DNA of 64,000 nucleotides from Lepidurus packardi (Eukaryota; Arthropoda; Branchiopoda; Notostraca; Triopsidae), in assembly GCA_023053545.1 (NCBI GenBank), contig JAKZAN010000006.1, positions 3,229,001 through 3,293,000 of the forward strand. Reading direction: 5' to 3'. Of the stretch, positions 49,901 to 63,629 are shown piece after piece. How positions within the stretch are numbered: position 1 is the first letter of the stretch; every line of letters begins with the position of its first letter. A program made the translations under genes and the position numbers. The notes beneath the pieces are model-generated. The model searched no databases. It was given only the letters and a program-made list of their open reading frames with translations, and was not told where the DNA came from.

Positions 49901-52900
49901 TTCTTTTTTTTTTATTATAAGCGTCCTTGCCAGACAGTCGAAGGTGTACAAACAATTTTTCGTTTCGACTCGATAATGTAATCTTTAGGAGGGAAAAGTT
50001 TGTCAGATAGCGGCGACTAGGTTCCATCTGTTCATGTGAAAAGGAGCGTCCTAAGCGTAATATATAGACTCATGATTTATCGTATTTTCTAGGTAAAGCC
50101 TTGGTGATGCGAATGGCCATTCAAAGAACACTTTATGCGGGGGATAATTGGAAGAATGACACGTACAAAGTTAGCACGTCGCACGGTGGCCAGCAGGTTT
50201 TGGACTACGCTTATCGAGTGCGTTGCGATGCCCATTACTACAGTGATAACTGCAACAAGCACTGCAAACCACGCGACGACGTATTTGGCCATTACACGTG
50301 TTCTTCAGAAGGCGACCTAGTCTGCATGCCCGGCTGGACAGGAACTTATTGCGAAAAAGGTAAGAAAACTCATTAACCGAATTGGTACACTGTAGTTGTA
50401 GCTTTGCGATTATAACCACCCACTCCCGATTCCCTCGAAAAATCACCCTCGCCTTTTATACCACGACGAAGTGCTATATAAAAGAGTATATTTCCAAGGA
50501 AGAGACGTCGTCGACGGTCGACGACGCCTTTAGCGATTTTAAACGACGCAGACATATGCTTTTAGCTTGAGGAGCAGAAGAGGTCTCCACTTCCGGAGTG
50601 GGGAAATCACCCCTTCCCTTCCACCAGCTTTTTTGGTACCTCTTCGGTTACCACTTTAATCTAAGCTTCCTCTCTTTCACCTCCTTCCTACCCTACACTT
50701 CCTCCCCTTTCCCCTCGCCTGTGCCACTATACTTCCTCGCAATTACTACGCACTTGTGGATCTCGGCGACGCCTGACCAGGTCTGGAGTTGGTGAGAAAG
50801 AGACCTGAACAGTGTAAAAGAAACTTTTTTGGGATGGGGGGGAACGAGTTTAGATGAGAGCATTTACTGACACAATCACGACGACTCGTTCTAAACAAAG
50901 ATCAAAGATGTTTAGAAAAAGCAGTCCCAAACCTGGAAAGCTTCAAGATACCATTCCCTTGTCTGGGCATCATGATCTTGGAAGCTAAAGGTCATGGGAA
51001 GATGGCGTCGTCACTCCCTGCCTCCCAACGCTTCCTGAAACGCTGAAAGCGCTGTTTGTTACGTTACTACCTGCCACTGAAAGCACCCCGTTTTTATTTT
51101 TTAAAGCTTTGCTTTTAAAAACTGCTGCGGAGCTAATCTTCTCACCCTAGTTTGTGAGTTTGAGCTGATCCCGGTCCCTTGTACTGGTATCAATGCCTTT
51201 TGATTCAAATTACTATTTCAAGCCAGTGAAATTCCTCACGGAGTTTTACTCTCAACTTGTAAAATGAGACCTGTCTTCATATTCTTGTTGGGAGCAAGTT
51301 TGTTTAATGTTGATGTGTCCAACCGGAGACGTTTCAGTGCTAGGAAGCTTTAAACTTGGGGCGGCAAGTAAGGAAGCAAAATGCAAAGGCAACCAAGAGC
51401 CGGAGGAACTTTCCCAGGCTCCAGAGATGGCCAGAAGGGTCTTGGTATAAAGCTAGCAAGACGGGGACCGGTTTTTCTGTCCGCCCTTTTTTTCCTTTTT
51501 ACTAGTTGGGTTGGTTGCATGGGGTGGTTACTGCCACAGGTGAGGGACGGGAAAAGGTACGAAAGGCCAAGTTACCCATAGGAGGAGGAAACGTATGTGT
51601 GTGTATGTGTAGACAGGGCTTTTACCATTTGACACTTTTTCAATACTTTGGTTCAATGGCTCGATTGGCGAACGAAAAGACGACGGTTTTTGGCGTTCCT
51701 TGAAAGAAAACAGCCCTCCCACACCACCCCATAGTCCCTCGCTAAAAACCAAGTAGCAGTCGGGTCACGTGGCAGCTGTCCACCGTCATAATGCTTTAGC
51801 CCGCCAGCAACAGCACCCCCGCTCAACTCACATTCATCGATTGAATACAAACCCAAACCGTCTTGCTGATAACCTTCTTCTTGTACTTTTTATATTCCCA
51901 GAAGTCTTGCTCTACCATCTGCCTTTAGGTGAGATAAGACTAAAGCTGAGCAGATGTGCTCCCTTACCTGCACGTTACTCATATCGTGCTTTAGCATATG
52001 CAGTAGGATTGAGTAAAGGAACTGGATTTCTAACAAAAATCGTGTCTCTATTTACTTAATGCTCAATTTTAAGTTTCTGTTAGCGATTAACTTGCTAGTA
52101 GGCCGACTTTTCTTATTACGTTTAGATTTGCCGTGGCATCTTACCTGTCGCGTGATATTTTTTTGTATTTTTTTTTTCTGGGGGGGGGAGGCACCCACGT
52201 GTACACTTAGTCTCAAGAATAGCTGTGAACCAGTAAAAAAAAATTTCCCGTAATCTTCAAGTCTCATAGGATCCAGTTTATACGGTTTGTCCCGCTCGAG
52301 ACGCCCAAGATTGATTGCCCAGGTTAACTTAGGCAAATTAAGGAGCCGACCAAATACAGCATCTGGAATGCACCCCTTTTCGCCTCCCAGATTCCCAGCT
52401 TTTTCTCAGACTCTGTCAAGGCGAGAAAAAGTTCAGGTTCACTTGTCACAAGGAACAAAGGTTACCAAAACCTTTCTCTCCCTCCTTTCCAAGGCGGTAA
52501 CGGCTGCCTTTTGACATTGGCGGTAACTTATGATCCACCTAACACCACCAGAACCCTCCCGTCACTGTTGCATTTCATCCGTGGTTTTAATTATCGCCCT
52601 TCTGCTGACTGTACACCTTGTCCCAACCACATTTAGCTAACCGTTTTTGTGTGTTTTTCTCTCTTCCAGCCATGTGCTTACCAGGGTGCCATAAGGAACA
52701 CGGTCATTGCAGCGAACCCAACGAGTGCAAGTAAGTTCAGCGTTTTCGTTTATCATTCTTTTTTGCTACTGATTTGCATGCAAAAGAAAACAAAATTAGC
52801 ATCACCGGCTTTGTACTCCCAAAAAAGCAAAAACGAAAGAAAACGGGACCGGAAACCCCCAAGATCCGAAGTGGTTTTCTTACGGAAGCCGTTTCATGTC

Positions 52901-55900
52901 GTTTAGCTGGTTCGATTCCAATGGTATATAAGGCCTGTGTTGTCCCCTTGGCTTTTATTGTTACTCGTGCTGAACCAAAAACCCACGCGAGGAAGGCAAA
53001 ACAAGCGTATAACCAAGACACCAAGGCTTTAGTCAGCAAAAAAGTGCAAAAGAGTTTTTTTTTCTCCTTTGCCCTCTTTTGCTGCCATCGAAGTAGAGCA
53101 AAGGACGGAAGTCCCGATTATCACTACTGATTGGTATATTTCTTTCATAAAGAAATGTAAGCCATCGAACCTTTCCTGGAGGCAACGAGGGGCCAGCTTC
53201 TTGGCTTCCCCTACTTGCGTGGTGGGTCTTACCTGGCATGAATGAACGAGCGAGGACGGTTAAAAGTCATTAACAAAACCCAGCGAAAAAAAAATGCAAT
53301 AAATTTGTATATGGAAAGTTAAGGAGAGCCATTCGAAACGAATTGTTCTAGAGCTTTGAATGTGCTTGTAAATAAAAATATGTATGGATAAAAATTGGAG
53401 TTATTAATTTTCCAATTCTTCCTTTCTAGATGTCGCACAGGTTGGCAAGGTCGATTATGCGATCAGTGTATTCGGTACCCGGGTTGCTTGCACGGTACTT
53501 GCCAGGAACCTTGGCAGTGCAAGTGCAACGAAGGCTGGGGTGGTCTGTTCTGCAACCAGGACTTGAATTACTGTACCAACCACAAGCCGTGTCGCAATGG
53601 CGCCACTTGCCTTAATACCGGCCAAGGTTCTTACACGTGCACCTGTCCGCCTGGCTTCACGGGCACCAACTGCGAAATCGTATTGGATGACTGCACCCAC
53701 CATCCGTGCCTCAACGGCGGGATGTGTACCGGTAGTACCGGGACCAATGTCACCTGCCAGTGCCCACCAGGTTTCCATGGGCGTCGATGCGAAACTTCGG
53801 CCCAAACCTGCCAAGATGCCCCATGTCTTCACGGGGCGACTTGCTTGGACACACCGGAAGGATACATGTGTCTTTGTCCAGCTGGCTTCGATGGTATCAA
53901 CTGTGGACATCAAGTGGACGATTGCGCCATCAACCGCTGCCAAAACGGCGGCTCATGTATCGACGAAGTTTACGGCTTCAAGTGTATTTGCCCTGCGGGC
54001 TACACGGGCGAACTTTGTCAAACGGACATCAATGACTGCTCCAACAATCCTTGCCTCAACCAAGGGAGTTGCGTCGACATGGTCAACTCATTCCGCTGCG
54101 TGTGCGTACCGGGCTTCGTGGGTTCTTTATGCCAAACCAATGTAGACGATTGCTTAACCAAACCGTGCGCCAACGGCGGGCTCTGCCACGATCTTACCAA
54201 TGACTACAACTGCACCTGCAAGCCGGGTTTCACGGGCAAAGACTGCAGCGTCGAGATCAACGAATGCGCGCCGAATCCTTGTCGCAACGGAGGTACGTGC
54301 TTAGATCGCGTCAACGAGTTTGAGTGTCGGTGCGCCCAAGGTTACGCTGGTCGTATCTGCGAACGATTCAGTCCGGATCTGTTCCAACAATCCCCCATGT
54401 CGGCAGTCGTGTCGTCCAACAGCCCAGACCATGGCGAAAATGCCCCTTTGACCACGGAGCAAGTCGTTCTTATTGCTACTTTCTCCACCGCTGTGCCTTT
54501 CCTGGCTCTGGTGTCTTGTGTGGCAATCATGATGATGAAACGTCGCCGGAGACGCGCCCAAAGCAAGGCGGATGAAGAAGCACGTCGACAAAACGAGCAA
54601 AACGCGGTGCATCAAATCAGCGACAAAATGGACTCGTACGGAAAGGAGCACCGCATAGTCAACGCGTTAGATTACCCCAAGTCCAAGTGTGTCAACGCTC
54701 ATCCCCATGGAGACAATGTTGATCCCGAGTACATGGCGAAAGAGCACGTGTATACCACGCTGCCTCAACGGACCAAAATGCTCTCTTCAACTACCACAAA
54801 TAAAAACTACCATCACCCCGCAACATCCTCTTTCAAGTCAGTGAACACTAGCAGTACAGTGCCGTGTCACCGAGTGTCTGTCGTCAGTACCGCAGATAAA
54901 TTAGATAAAGACTACGATAGTGTACATCGATCAGCCCCCTTGGATAACAGATTACTGGACAACAGCATTTATTGCAATCCTAGGTAAGCTAAAAGCAAAT
55001 TCCCTATAGAAATGGTCTTATTTCCTTTCCGTAACGTTTCTCCTTCACCTCTTTTTTTTATTTCTTAAATAAATTCACAACTATTACCCTGACCTTACTC
55101 AATAGCTTATTGTTCTAAAAAACTTTCGGCTAACAAGAAAAGTAAGCCAAAGGACTTTAGCACTTTCGAGTTCGGGTTCCCACGCCAACCAAACAAACGA
55201 GTTCGTCGGGAATAGTGGCGAGGGCCCCCGAACGTCGTCTGATAGTCTCCTCGTTTTTATGGCATTGTTGTACCTTTCATCCCGCTAGGTAATTGGCTTA
55301 ATAAGGACAACGCGAGGGGGGAAAATAAAACAAAACTTGCGAGCCTATAAAGACGTTGGGTAACTTAGGTCGAGGAAAAGGAATCTAGGATTAAACGTTA
55401 CGCGACCAGCAGTTTGCCATTAGCATGGCTATATGATTGAACGTAACGATTGCAGAAACTTCCTTTCGCGTTAACAAACCTAACTTTTTATTTTCCTTTG
55501 ACTTTTTTTTATTTACGCGTCATTTGTGCTAAATTGATTAGCATCGTGTATGAGATTATATCTTCGTAACTAGGAAAGCTAAGTATGCTGATGTAAAACC
55601 GTTGTCTTCGGGATAGCAAGCCAACTGATTTCTACCGGTTTTTACTTGGCACTTGGCGGATTTTTAGCGACGAGGATGCGACCCTCAAGTAACGCAAAAA
55701 CAATAGCTTGGTTCGCTGCTTGGCGCGGGAAGACGATGACTGGGCAAACTTAAAGTGTCCGAAGAGCGTGAGATTGCATGCTTGGCTAACTTCTCTTCAG
55801 ATTCTTGCTCAAAATCTCTTAAACTCTGTGCCGACTGACTTATTCCGTCGTCCGCCTCATCCGAAAACCAGCAAACCTGTAAAGCTAATGACTCTCAACT

Positions 55901-56720
55901 GTAACTTTTTTTTGCACTCTTCCTTTTTTTGTCATCCAATTAAACCTGTAATGACGCAGCTTGGTAGAGGGGAGGGAGATTATTTTTAGCAAAAATTCTA
56001 AAGCAGTGTTAACTCAGCGTAACCCAAAAGATACCATTTTCTGTTCGGTAATGGGAAGAAAGTCATCTAACATATGATGAAAGTCCCTCGAAGTCCCTCC
56101 GAGCGGGTCATTTAAATCGCAGGAAGCGTAGCTGCAGGTTATAATTGACTCGAATGCATGAGAGTGCGCCTGGAGCCAGGACCGACACTAACACAGGATG
56201 TGACGTGCGAGTTGGCGAGGCAAAAGGATATTAAGACAAGATATTGCTAGGTGTATACCAGTACGTATACCATATATTTATATAGATGTGTTCTGTTTTT
56301 CTTAACTGGAAGGAACAAGTTCGTTTCTCACTGGAAGCACGAGTTCGTTATTATTGCTATTCTACGGCAATGGAATCTATGAAAATCCATGAGAAAAGAT
56401 TGTCAACTTGACAACACTCCCTAGTGCTGTCCTCATCCGGTAGCTTTTTAAGTAGGAAAATTTATAGCCCAAGGTAAAAAGCCACAGGACCCCCTCAAGC
56501 TGCACACGAGCAACCAACAATGACCAGCAACAACAACTTCTCTCCATCACTTTTCCTCCTTGACCCTTGCTTTCTCTCACATTATGTGCCATACCCATAC
56601 TTAAAAACTCGAAAACTAATAATCATGTTTCTATCTTTTGTTAATTCCAGTGATCCTTCGCTGCTCAAGAGGCCGAGCGACTGCCGATTGGATGAAGATG
56701 TCCTAGCTACTGCTGTTTAA
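46957..56720 (+). CDS. Dl: Delta, Notch ligand, complete
   Basis: Seven coding exons: 46957-47028, 47112-47423, 47933-47996, 50093-50359, 52670-52730, 53430-54983 and 56651-56720. Phases agree throughout and total 799 residues. Order: signal peptide ([12 protein letters not shown]); MNNL domain ([14 protein letters not shown] ... [15 protein letters not shown]); DSL domain about residues 194-236 ([20 protein letters not shown] ... [17 protein letters not shown]), the Notch-binding module; nine EGF repeats, the Drosophila Delta number; a membrane span near residues 603-627 ([20 protein letters not shown]) followed by MMMKRRRRR; and a tail of about 170 residues. No Serrate/Jagged cysteine-rich domain is present, so it is Delta rather than Serrate. 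The C terminus ATAV is a class I PDZ ligand like ATEV of vertebrate DLL1. Introns 3 (47997-50092), 4 (50360-52669) and 6 (54984-56650) are long and show no other gene. The start ATG sits in a good context (TTCAACATGG). Confidence 0.96.
48707..48722. repeat. C16 homopolymer in Delta intron 3
   Basis: Sixteen C on the coding strand, followed by TTCTTCTTC. Confidence 0.95.
50506..50526. repeat. 21-base near-perfect palindrome in Delta intron 4
   Basis: CGTCGTCGAC, one G, then GTCGACGACG; CpG-rich, about 150 bases after the DSL exon. It could be a strong short hairpin in the pre-mRNA or a dyad protein site. Confidence 0.8.
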
Positions 56721-57699
56721 TGAGACGGAATGTTGTTGGAATCGGGAAGTCTCCCAAGAAGTCGTGGAACATGGAAAGTTCGGAAAAAATAGCACAAATT
56801 TTCATATGTCGGTCGGAGCCGGCCACGGAACGACACGATGTGATGTCCCACTGTGAAGAATTTAAATTATTTGGATTACGGAAAAAAGGCAGCAGCGAAA
56901 TATGAAATATGGCACCAGAGCCAATTTGTACAGCGTATTATTGTTCGGCAATGGCGTCAAAATTATCATCACGTGTGGCACAGCATACAACACAACCCCG
57001 TATCATCATCTTTGTTTTCAATTGCGGAAGGAAAATGTTGGGATTTAACGTGGCAGCGAGAATGGCAAGCTTCTTCAGACGTGCAGCTAAGAAAATTAAT
57101 TGGGCCTAACATTTTTACGGATCTCACTTCGATTTGGAGAGTTTATTATGTGTATTAGAAACCTATCAATTTATAATTACTTTTGTGTGTTTCCGATTCC
57201 CGTCACTTTACTGAAACGTGGCTGGGGAAAAAAATATGTTGAGAATTCGCCAAGTTGATCAGTCATCCGCCCAGATTTTCTACTACATATTTTTCAGAAA
57301 ACCCCAAAAAAACCTGTTCTAATACGCCCGCATTTTTTTTTTTTGCATTCGACTAGTTATACCTCTGACAAAGATTCCTCTGCTCCAGGACTTCTGGTTA
57401 ATCTGTTTCTATTGAAAACCAAAATGTTTTTGTGTCTTCAAGAAAGGCATCTTCCTTATTGTGTAATAAGGCGGAAAACTTTCCCCCTTGGCCCACAGTG
57501 TCTGAAAAATTTATGTTCCTTCCATTTTTAAGCCCACTTTTTTATAAACTTTTTTTGCAAATGATTTTTTCTTTGCTTTTCAAACTAAGTCAAACGTTGA
57601 CGGTATTGTTCTTCAGTTAAGCAAGCTCTTAATTTCCTTACCTACCGGCATAAGTGAACTCCTATGGCGGTACTATGAATAATCCGTTTGGTTCAATTC

Positions 57700-57713
57700 C
57701 CCCCCCCCCCCCC
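57700..57713. repeat. C14 homopolymer
   Basis: Fourteen C in the probable Delta 3' UTR. Confidence 0.95.
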
Positions 57714-57957
57714 ACCAAAAAAAAGACAGAAAGAAAATGACTCCGCCCCGTCAACACTTGCAAACATGCAACCTTTATTTACATATCGATAAGTTCTGTA
57801 ACACCCAACAGCATTATACACTACCACCTTATTCCTGATTTGAAAAGCAACTTGGCAAAACAGTCCACTGTATCACGTGTTTTTATATATACAAGGTCCC
57901 CTCCCCCTATGCAACTTTTATGGCTCACCCAACTGTAATTATGGTATATAAAAGCTG

Positions 57958-57965
57958 TGTACATA
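57958..57965 (+). promoter_or_regulatory. Pumilio response element candidate in Delta 3' UTR
   Basis: TGTACATA fits the UGUANAUA consensus bound by Pumilio proteins and lies about 120 bases before the poly(A) signal, a typical position. A match of this size can arise by chance. Confidence 0.35.
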
Positions 57966-58083
57966 GATTGTATGGCTTATTTTGTACAGAAAACCCAACG
58001 AAAAAATCCTGCAACAACCAGGTTTAGATGTTTTGCCATGTGCCTTGCCCGCCGCCCAATATTGTGCGACAAAAAAGACCGAA

Positions 58084-58089
58084 AATAAA
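58084..58089 (+). terminator. poly(A) signal of Delta
   Basis: AATAAA, the first on + after the Delta stop, followed within 25 bases by T/G-containing sequence. It implies a 3' UTR of about 1.4 kb. Confidence 0.55.
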
Positions 58090-59781
58090 GTTATTGGATT
58101 CACTTGTCAAAAAAATCTTAACTTGTAGTTTTTTCTTTTTCTTATCCACTTGATTCAACTTTAGATTTCAGGCTTTATAGGTGGTCTCCCAGGCTCTTAG
58201 TTGGACGTTGGGGCTGGTTCTTACATCACGCAGAGGAAACAATTGAGACAAGAGAGAAATTTGGGTCCCATCAGCACTTGAGAAACTTCTCCTGGCCACC
58301 AAAAAAGCCAAGTGCACACCATGCACCAATATTGCCAAATTGGTGCACGCCACTTAAGCCTGTTTTGGTGGTTATCTTTCTGACAAAAAACAGAAAACCG
58401 AATCACCAGTGCTACTTCACCATCAGCTCAAGCTCCCAAAACCGGCCTCAAGGGAAAGGCAAGAGAGAACGCAGCGGGGTAAAAAAAAAAATTGTGTGGA
58501 AACTCCAAAATTTTTTAAAACATCGCAAGGACAAATATCCTAGAAAAATATATGCGTGTATAGCGTAACGCATTTATGACACGCTATCGAAATATGGCCC
58601 TATAGCATATGAAACATAAGTAATAGTTACCTTCGCTTACTCGAATTGTTCCTTTCGTACGCATTCCTGCACTCCTACATTTTTTTGTAATTTTTTCTAT
58701 CCCTTTTCTTGGAGAGATATTTTTGTGCTGTAATCTTGTGCTTCAAGGTCTTTTACTGCTCTCCAGCAGAGGTTGACGGCTGGGTGACCAAAGCCGTTTC
58801 GGAGTTTTACAGCCACTTATATTTACAATTAAATGTAGTCATTCAAAATACGCGTGAATCAAATTAACCATTGACATTGACTTCCATGACCCCCAAACCC
58901 ATATCAAGTTCAAGGTGCGAAAAGGTTCCGACTCCCTTGTTTCAAGATTATTTATAATATCCCTGTCCACGACTCTCACGACGTTCCATTGCTTCTCTAG
59001 TCATTTTTATGGCGCTTAACAAGTTTGAAACGTCACAAGTCAACAAGTGCCTTTCTGCATACCAAATACCATCAGCACACATTTTACTATAGTGTACTCT
59101 GAATCAAGGGGCTCGTAACTCGGTTCCTTGGTGTACAAAGCTACATAGTTAAGGGGTTTGTTCAGTTATGAAGTTATACATAAGGTTAGATACATGCCAA
59201 TTTTAAAAACCCCGTATTCTGAACAGAAGTCCCTGTTTTGGAAAGCGCCTCGCAGTTTGAGTCTATCATAGTTTGAGTTTGAGTGTTACTGGCCGCGACA
59301 GCAGCTTTTGGTCTTCTCTGGCTAGGACAAATAAGAGGACAGAAGCATATCTGGGGATCATCCAGGTAGAAAAATTGAAAAGGAAAAGAAGGGCATATGA
59401 AAAGACAGCGAGAGAGAGACTCCTTAAGAGCTTGTCGCTTGTCCCATAGACTTAACTGCTAACAAGAAGAGACGGAAAAGCGTCTCATAGCGCCACGTTA
59501 AAAATTGTCACCCTCATTTCCAACCAGGTATGACGACGTTATATGGCATGCAAGGATGCATAGAGTTCTTAGGACGGGAAAGTGTCTTCCACTATATTAC
59601 TATATACTCTATTGGCATTGGGGAAAAAGGATGTTACAAATTTTGAAATGACCTTGGCGTGGTGGCGTGATTATTATTCGTACTTTGCGTGATAAAAGGG
59701 ATACAGGGAAATACTTCATGAAAGGAAAGTAGTTAATTTTCCAGACACCCTCAACGGCAATAGCATCAGCCTCACAAGGCA

Positions 59782-59797
59782 CCCCCCCCCCCCCCCC
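59782..59797. repeat. C16 homopolymer followed by A8
   Basis: Sixteen C directly followed by eight A, the longest compound homopolymer in the window. Confidence 0.95.
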
Positions 59798-62700
59798 AAA
59801 AAAAAGGCAAAAAGACAAAAATAGGAAAGAAAAAATACAAAGAAAAAAGAGAGTAAGGCGTCTCGCTTGACGTTGCACGGCGTCCCTGGGATGTAGGGCC
59901 CCTAAGTTCGGCATCAAGCTCTCTTACTCAACCCCAAAGTTAAACCACCGAGACACTCAAAATATAGTAATAATAATTCTTATCGAATTTCTACCACTTT
60001 TAAGCCCTTGAACTCGTTCTGGCTACTTGAACAGTTTACAGTGAACCCGTAAAACAATTTTTCATGTACTTCTTTTAGGCCACACTTACACTCAAATTTT
60101 GAAGACAATATATTTTTTGTTGAAAAACTTTTATTTTTTTTCTGTAGAAATGGAAAATACAAGAGTTCTAGCTTTCGGCGATCTGCTACCAAAAACAGTC
60201 CCTTTGATCAACAGTAAAAGGCAACGGTAAAATACAGCGTAATCCCAGCAGGAATCCGGGTAAAGGAGTCAAATGCACTATTTTCCTCTGTATTTTAGTA
60301 CCCAGGACCAAGCATGTAACGAATTCCAGCAGCAGTAACGCTTCAAAATTCGCGTGACGGTTCTGAAGGGAAGCGCGCCTCTTGAAAAGGTATTGACAAT
60401 CAAGAGCCCTCTTGAGTCTGTCAATTCAGCGTGACGTATGTGTTCCTACCTTGCTCGCAGAACTCACCTGGTAGCATTCCTGTTCCGATTTACCACGTGG
60501 AAGGTATTGAAAATACATCAATACACGACAGCAACGAGGTCTGGTCCACATTATGTTGGAACGCCATGAAGAGGAGAGAGAGATAGGGCCCAAAGGTAGT
60601 ACAACACTGAAGCCAACAGGATATCTTGGAACCCTCTCTTTTTCCCTGTTGTCGCTGCTATTACATTTCAAGAATCACCGGGTTACCTATAATCACCCCT
60701 AGTTTCTTCGTCTCCCAATAACTACCCGCACGGGATTGCTATGCCACGTTAACTTTAAATTTGGGGAGCTCCGTATCGGAGAAACTTTAATGGAAAAAGG
60801 AAGAAGCAAAAGGCCATTTAGGAGCCCAGTTATACAGCGGGTCTCTCCTGAACTACATACCTTGCTGGCTTCCGAATAACGTTGGGAAAAAAAAGCGTGA
60901 CGGACAACAAAGACAACCGTGTACTACACTTATCCCTCAGCTGCTGGCAGAAGGTATAAGGATCCATAGGCAAGCCACCGAGGGTCATATTTAGCGACTT
61001 TAAGTGACCCAAACGGGTCCCTGAAATTGGACTTTTCTGCTGTTGTAACTATTATACAGCAGCTACTACTGGGACAATACCGATTGCCGGAGCGTGAGAA
61101 CGCGACTACCTAAAAGGTGTTCATAGCTCTTTCTGAAACCGGTAGCTTGCTCTTGCTCTGTCACACAATTTTCTCCTTTATTAGTGCTAAAGTTATATTG
61201 CTCTAAGAACTGTTTTGACTTGGCAAAAAAGACTATTTTATCTTGTTTTCCCTCCACTCATTCACTATACAGTGCAAAAAGAAACTAGCCAAATTAGATC
61301 CAATCGCCTATGACAGTACTCGACGAAAAAGTGCTCCCCAAAACAGCTTGTGATCCCGCAGGTCGACTCATTCACATGTTACCATTCTAGTTAACAGGAC
61401 TAGGAATGAATTTCTTTTAGTGTTACTATTTTTTTTTCTTTTTTAGTGCTGGCCAAAATAAATTATAAAAAATAGACGTTAGAACTTGAAACTTAAGATA
61501 AGATAAAGAGATCGTTTAACGAATATAGGCTGGGGCGAAAGTTTATTAGGCCATATAACTAAGTAACTTAGAGCGCCTGGATACTGCCAAACAAATTTTT
61601 GCTTTGTCCATGGATGGGGGGACCTCAGCACGATTTTCTTTTCCCCCTTTTTTTGGCCCCTTTACTCTTTTCACCTTTCAAGTTAGAGAGACCGACACAA
61701 AATGAAGACGTTGTGACTTTCGGAAGTTGAAGCCGCGGAAGAGCGACACAAGAACTTTCAAGACAATCACACCCCTACTTGTAGGTCTCCTTTGTCAAAC
61801 CTTTTTCCCTAAAAGACAGAAAAAAGGAGAGACTAATCTGGGTGTGCCGTGCGGCTCAGGTAATAGGCAGCAGAGATTTCGTGCGAGCCCAGCGCAGCAG
61901 GTAACGACAGTATATCTACTACCTGCGTGAAGAAGCACCGAACTTCGGTCGGGGCGGGAAAGAGAGAGAGAGAACTTGCGAAAAGCTACTGTTAGTAGAG
62001 GTAACAAACCTGCTTAAGCAATACAAGCCCTCTATACCTTTTTATGCCATAACAGCTATTTTTTTATATCCTTTAGGATATAATGCCATAAACCCCAGGC
62101 CAGGGCACTATTAAGAAAAAGCAGACCTAGTTCAGTTAAATGGCACAATATGAAAAATTCCTCTTCCTTTCGGCTCGTCCAAAATTCAAATTGTCCCCAA
62201 ATCCCCCCTAGCATAACATAATGCATAATAACGAAGAGCTCGGGCCCTTTCTGTCTCTTTCCCTGTCTCTCGTGCTTGGTGTTTGGCATCAGTTAGAGCC
62301 GTGCGTTCACGGAACCATTTAGGTCCATTAAATAGGACTATTAAAGGCTAAGACAGCCAAACATGGTTCCAGTTTTATAAGCCGTGGGAGATTCCGATGT
62401 AACAATGAAGCTTGTAAGGAATTTGAATGCAATCACCTAAGTTTTTATTCCAAAGGAAAATAACTGAAATTAAAATTTGATAGCGGAAAGTGGGAGCCAA
62501 ATAAGCAGCTAGGTCTTACGACTAAACGAGTCATCCATCCGCACGGTGTTCTATCTCATCTTGACGCTGAGGTACTCCTGCTTGGGCCAACCAGATAGTA
62601 AGAAAAGGAACAAAAAAGTGTAGACAAAGGAATTACTGGAAGATACAAAGAAAGAACCAAACGTGACAATGACAAAGCTAGGTCACTTTCACACGTAATT

Positions 62701-63629
62701 GAACACCTTTGCGGGTTGCCAAGCGTCACCCACGAAAAGTAAAAAAATTAAATAAAAAAAATTGACCGAAATGTCAACACCATTTGACGATGAACTCGAT
62801 TTTTGAAAAAAAAGAAAGCGTATCAAAGTTGCCATTGCAAATTCACTTAAACTTTTATTCGCGTGCCGATTTATGGCCTCTTGCTTGGATATTTAGTTTG
62901 GGTAAGTTGGGAGGTTTACTGAACAATATTTATGCCGGAGAAATCTCTGCAATTGAGGGCAAAGAAGAAGGCAGGAAGTATTTTTCGAAAATTTTTCATA
63001 TAACGGCAAAAACGAAACATGGAGAAAAGGCAGGTTTGCAACATATACAGCTTTATAACAATAGCTGTGGTGCATGAATCTGTCGGGGAAAGTTTAAGAG
63101 GTCAAGCAATGTAACCTCTTTTACTTGTGCTGGTATAGCACGACAATGGCAAAAATGGTCTGACTAATCAACATGGCGCGGTTTTGCGGCTAAGAAAAAG
63201 AAACTTGAAGCCCGGACTATACTTGGATTTTTGTATTTATTTGTTTTTACCTGACTATAAATAACTCAACTTAGGCAGCACATATATTAGACTTCATTGG
63301 TTTACTTACGAGACTTGAACTCGTATAAACCCAAGCGAGCAAACAAACCACTCTTGGAAAAAAATAATATTTACATCCAGTAAGAGAGAAAAGGAAAGCG
63401 TGCGAATCGTCAACACTCTAAACCCAAAGTTCACAGATAACTCTATAGAAGTAGTATAACCATTTCCCATCGGCAAAGTGAACATGGTTTCCGACAACCC
63501 ATTCTATAATATTATGGCAAGTCTGGCTATTACAAAATAACTTATCGAAGCTTAAAGCTTGCAATAAAAAAAGGCTGAATAAAAACTACTGTTCTATTCA
63601 ATAAAAAAATCAGACTCTGAAATCTAAAA

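Larger units (their letters stand above)
56721..58110 (+). other. Delta 3' UTR (probable)
   Basis: From the stop to just past the first canonical poly(A) hexamer on this strand. It is AT-rich, with only chance-sized open frames and a C14 tract at 57700-57713. It contains a consensus Pumilio site near its end. Its extent is inferred from the AATAAA position. Confidence 0.55.

Noticed and set aside
52907-52920. tRNA B-box match GGTTCGATTCC on +
   Set aside because: Flanking bases do not form the T stem and no A box is present upstream.
56839-56844. K-box-like TGTGAT in the Delta 3' UTR
   Set aside because: A single hexamer is expected by chance in 1.4 kb or so; no second Notch-pathway box nearby.
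57690-57702. B-box-like GGTTCAATTCC before the C14 tract
   Set aside because: The stem does not pair; chance match.
59830-59960. GC-richer segment that looked like a 5S rRNA gene on -
   Set aside because: Does not match 5S conserved blocks or internal control region.
63307-63325. Perfect tRNA-like T-arm (five-base-pair stem, GTTCAAGTC loop) on -
   Set aside because: No matching D arm, anticodon arm or acceptor strand lies at the right distance, so no tRNA can be folded.
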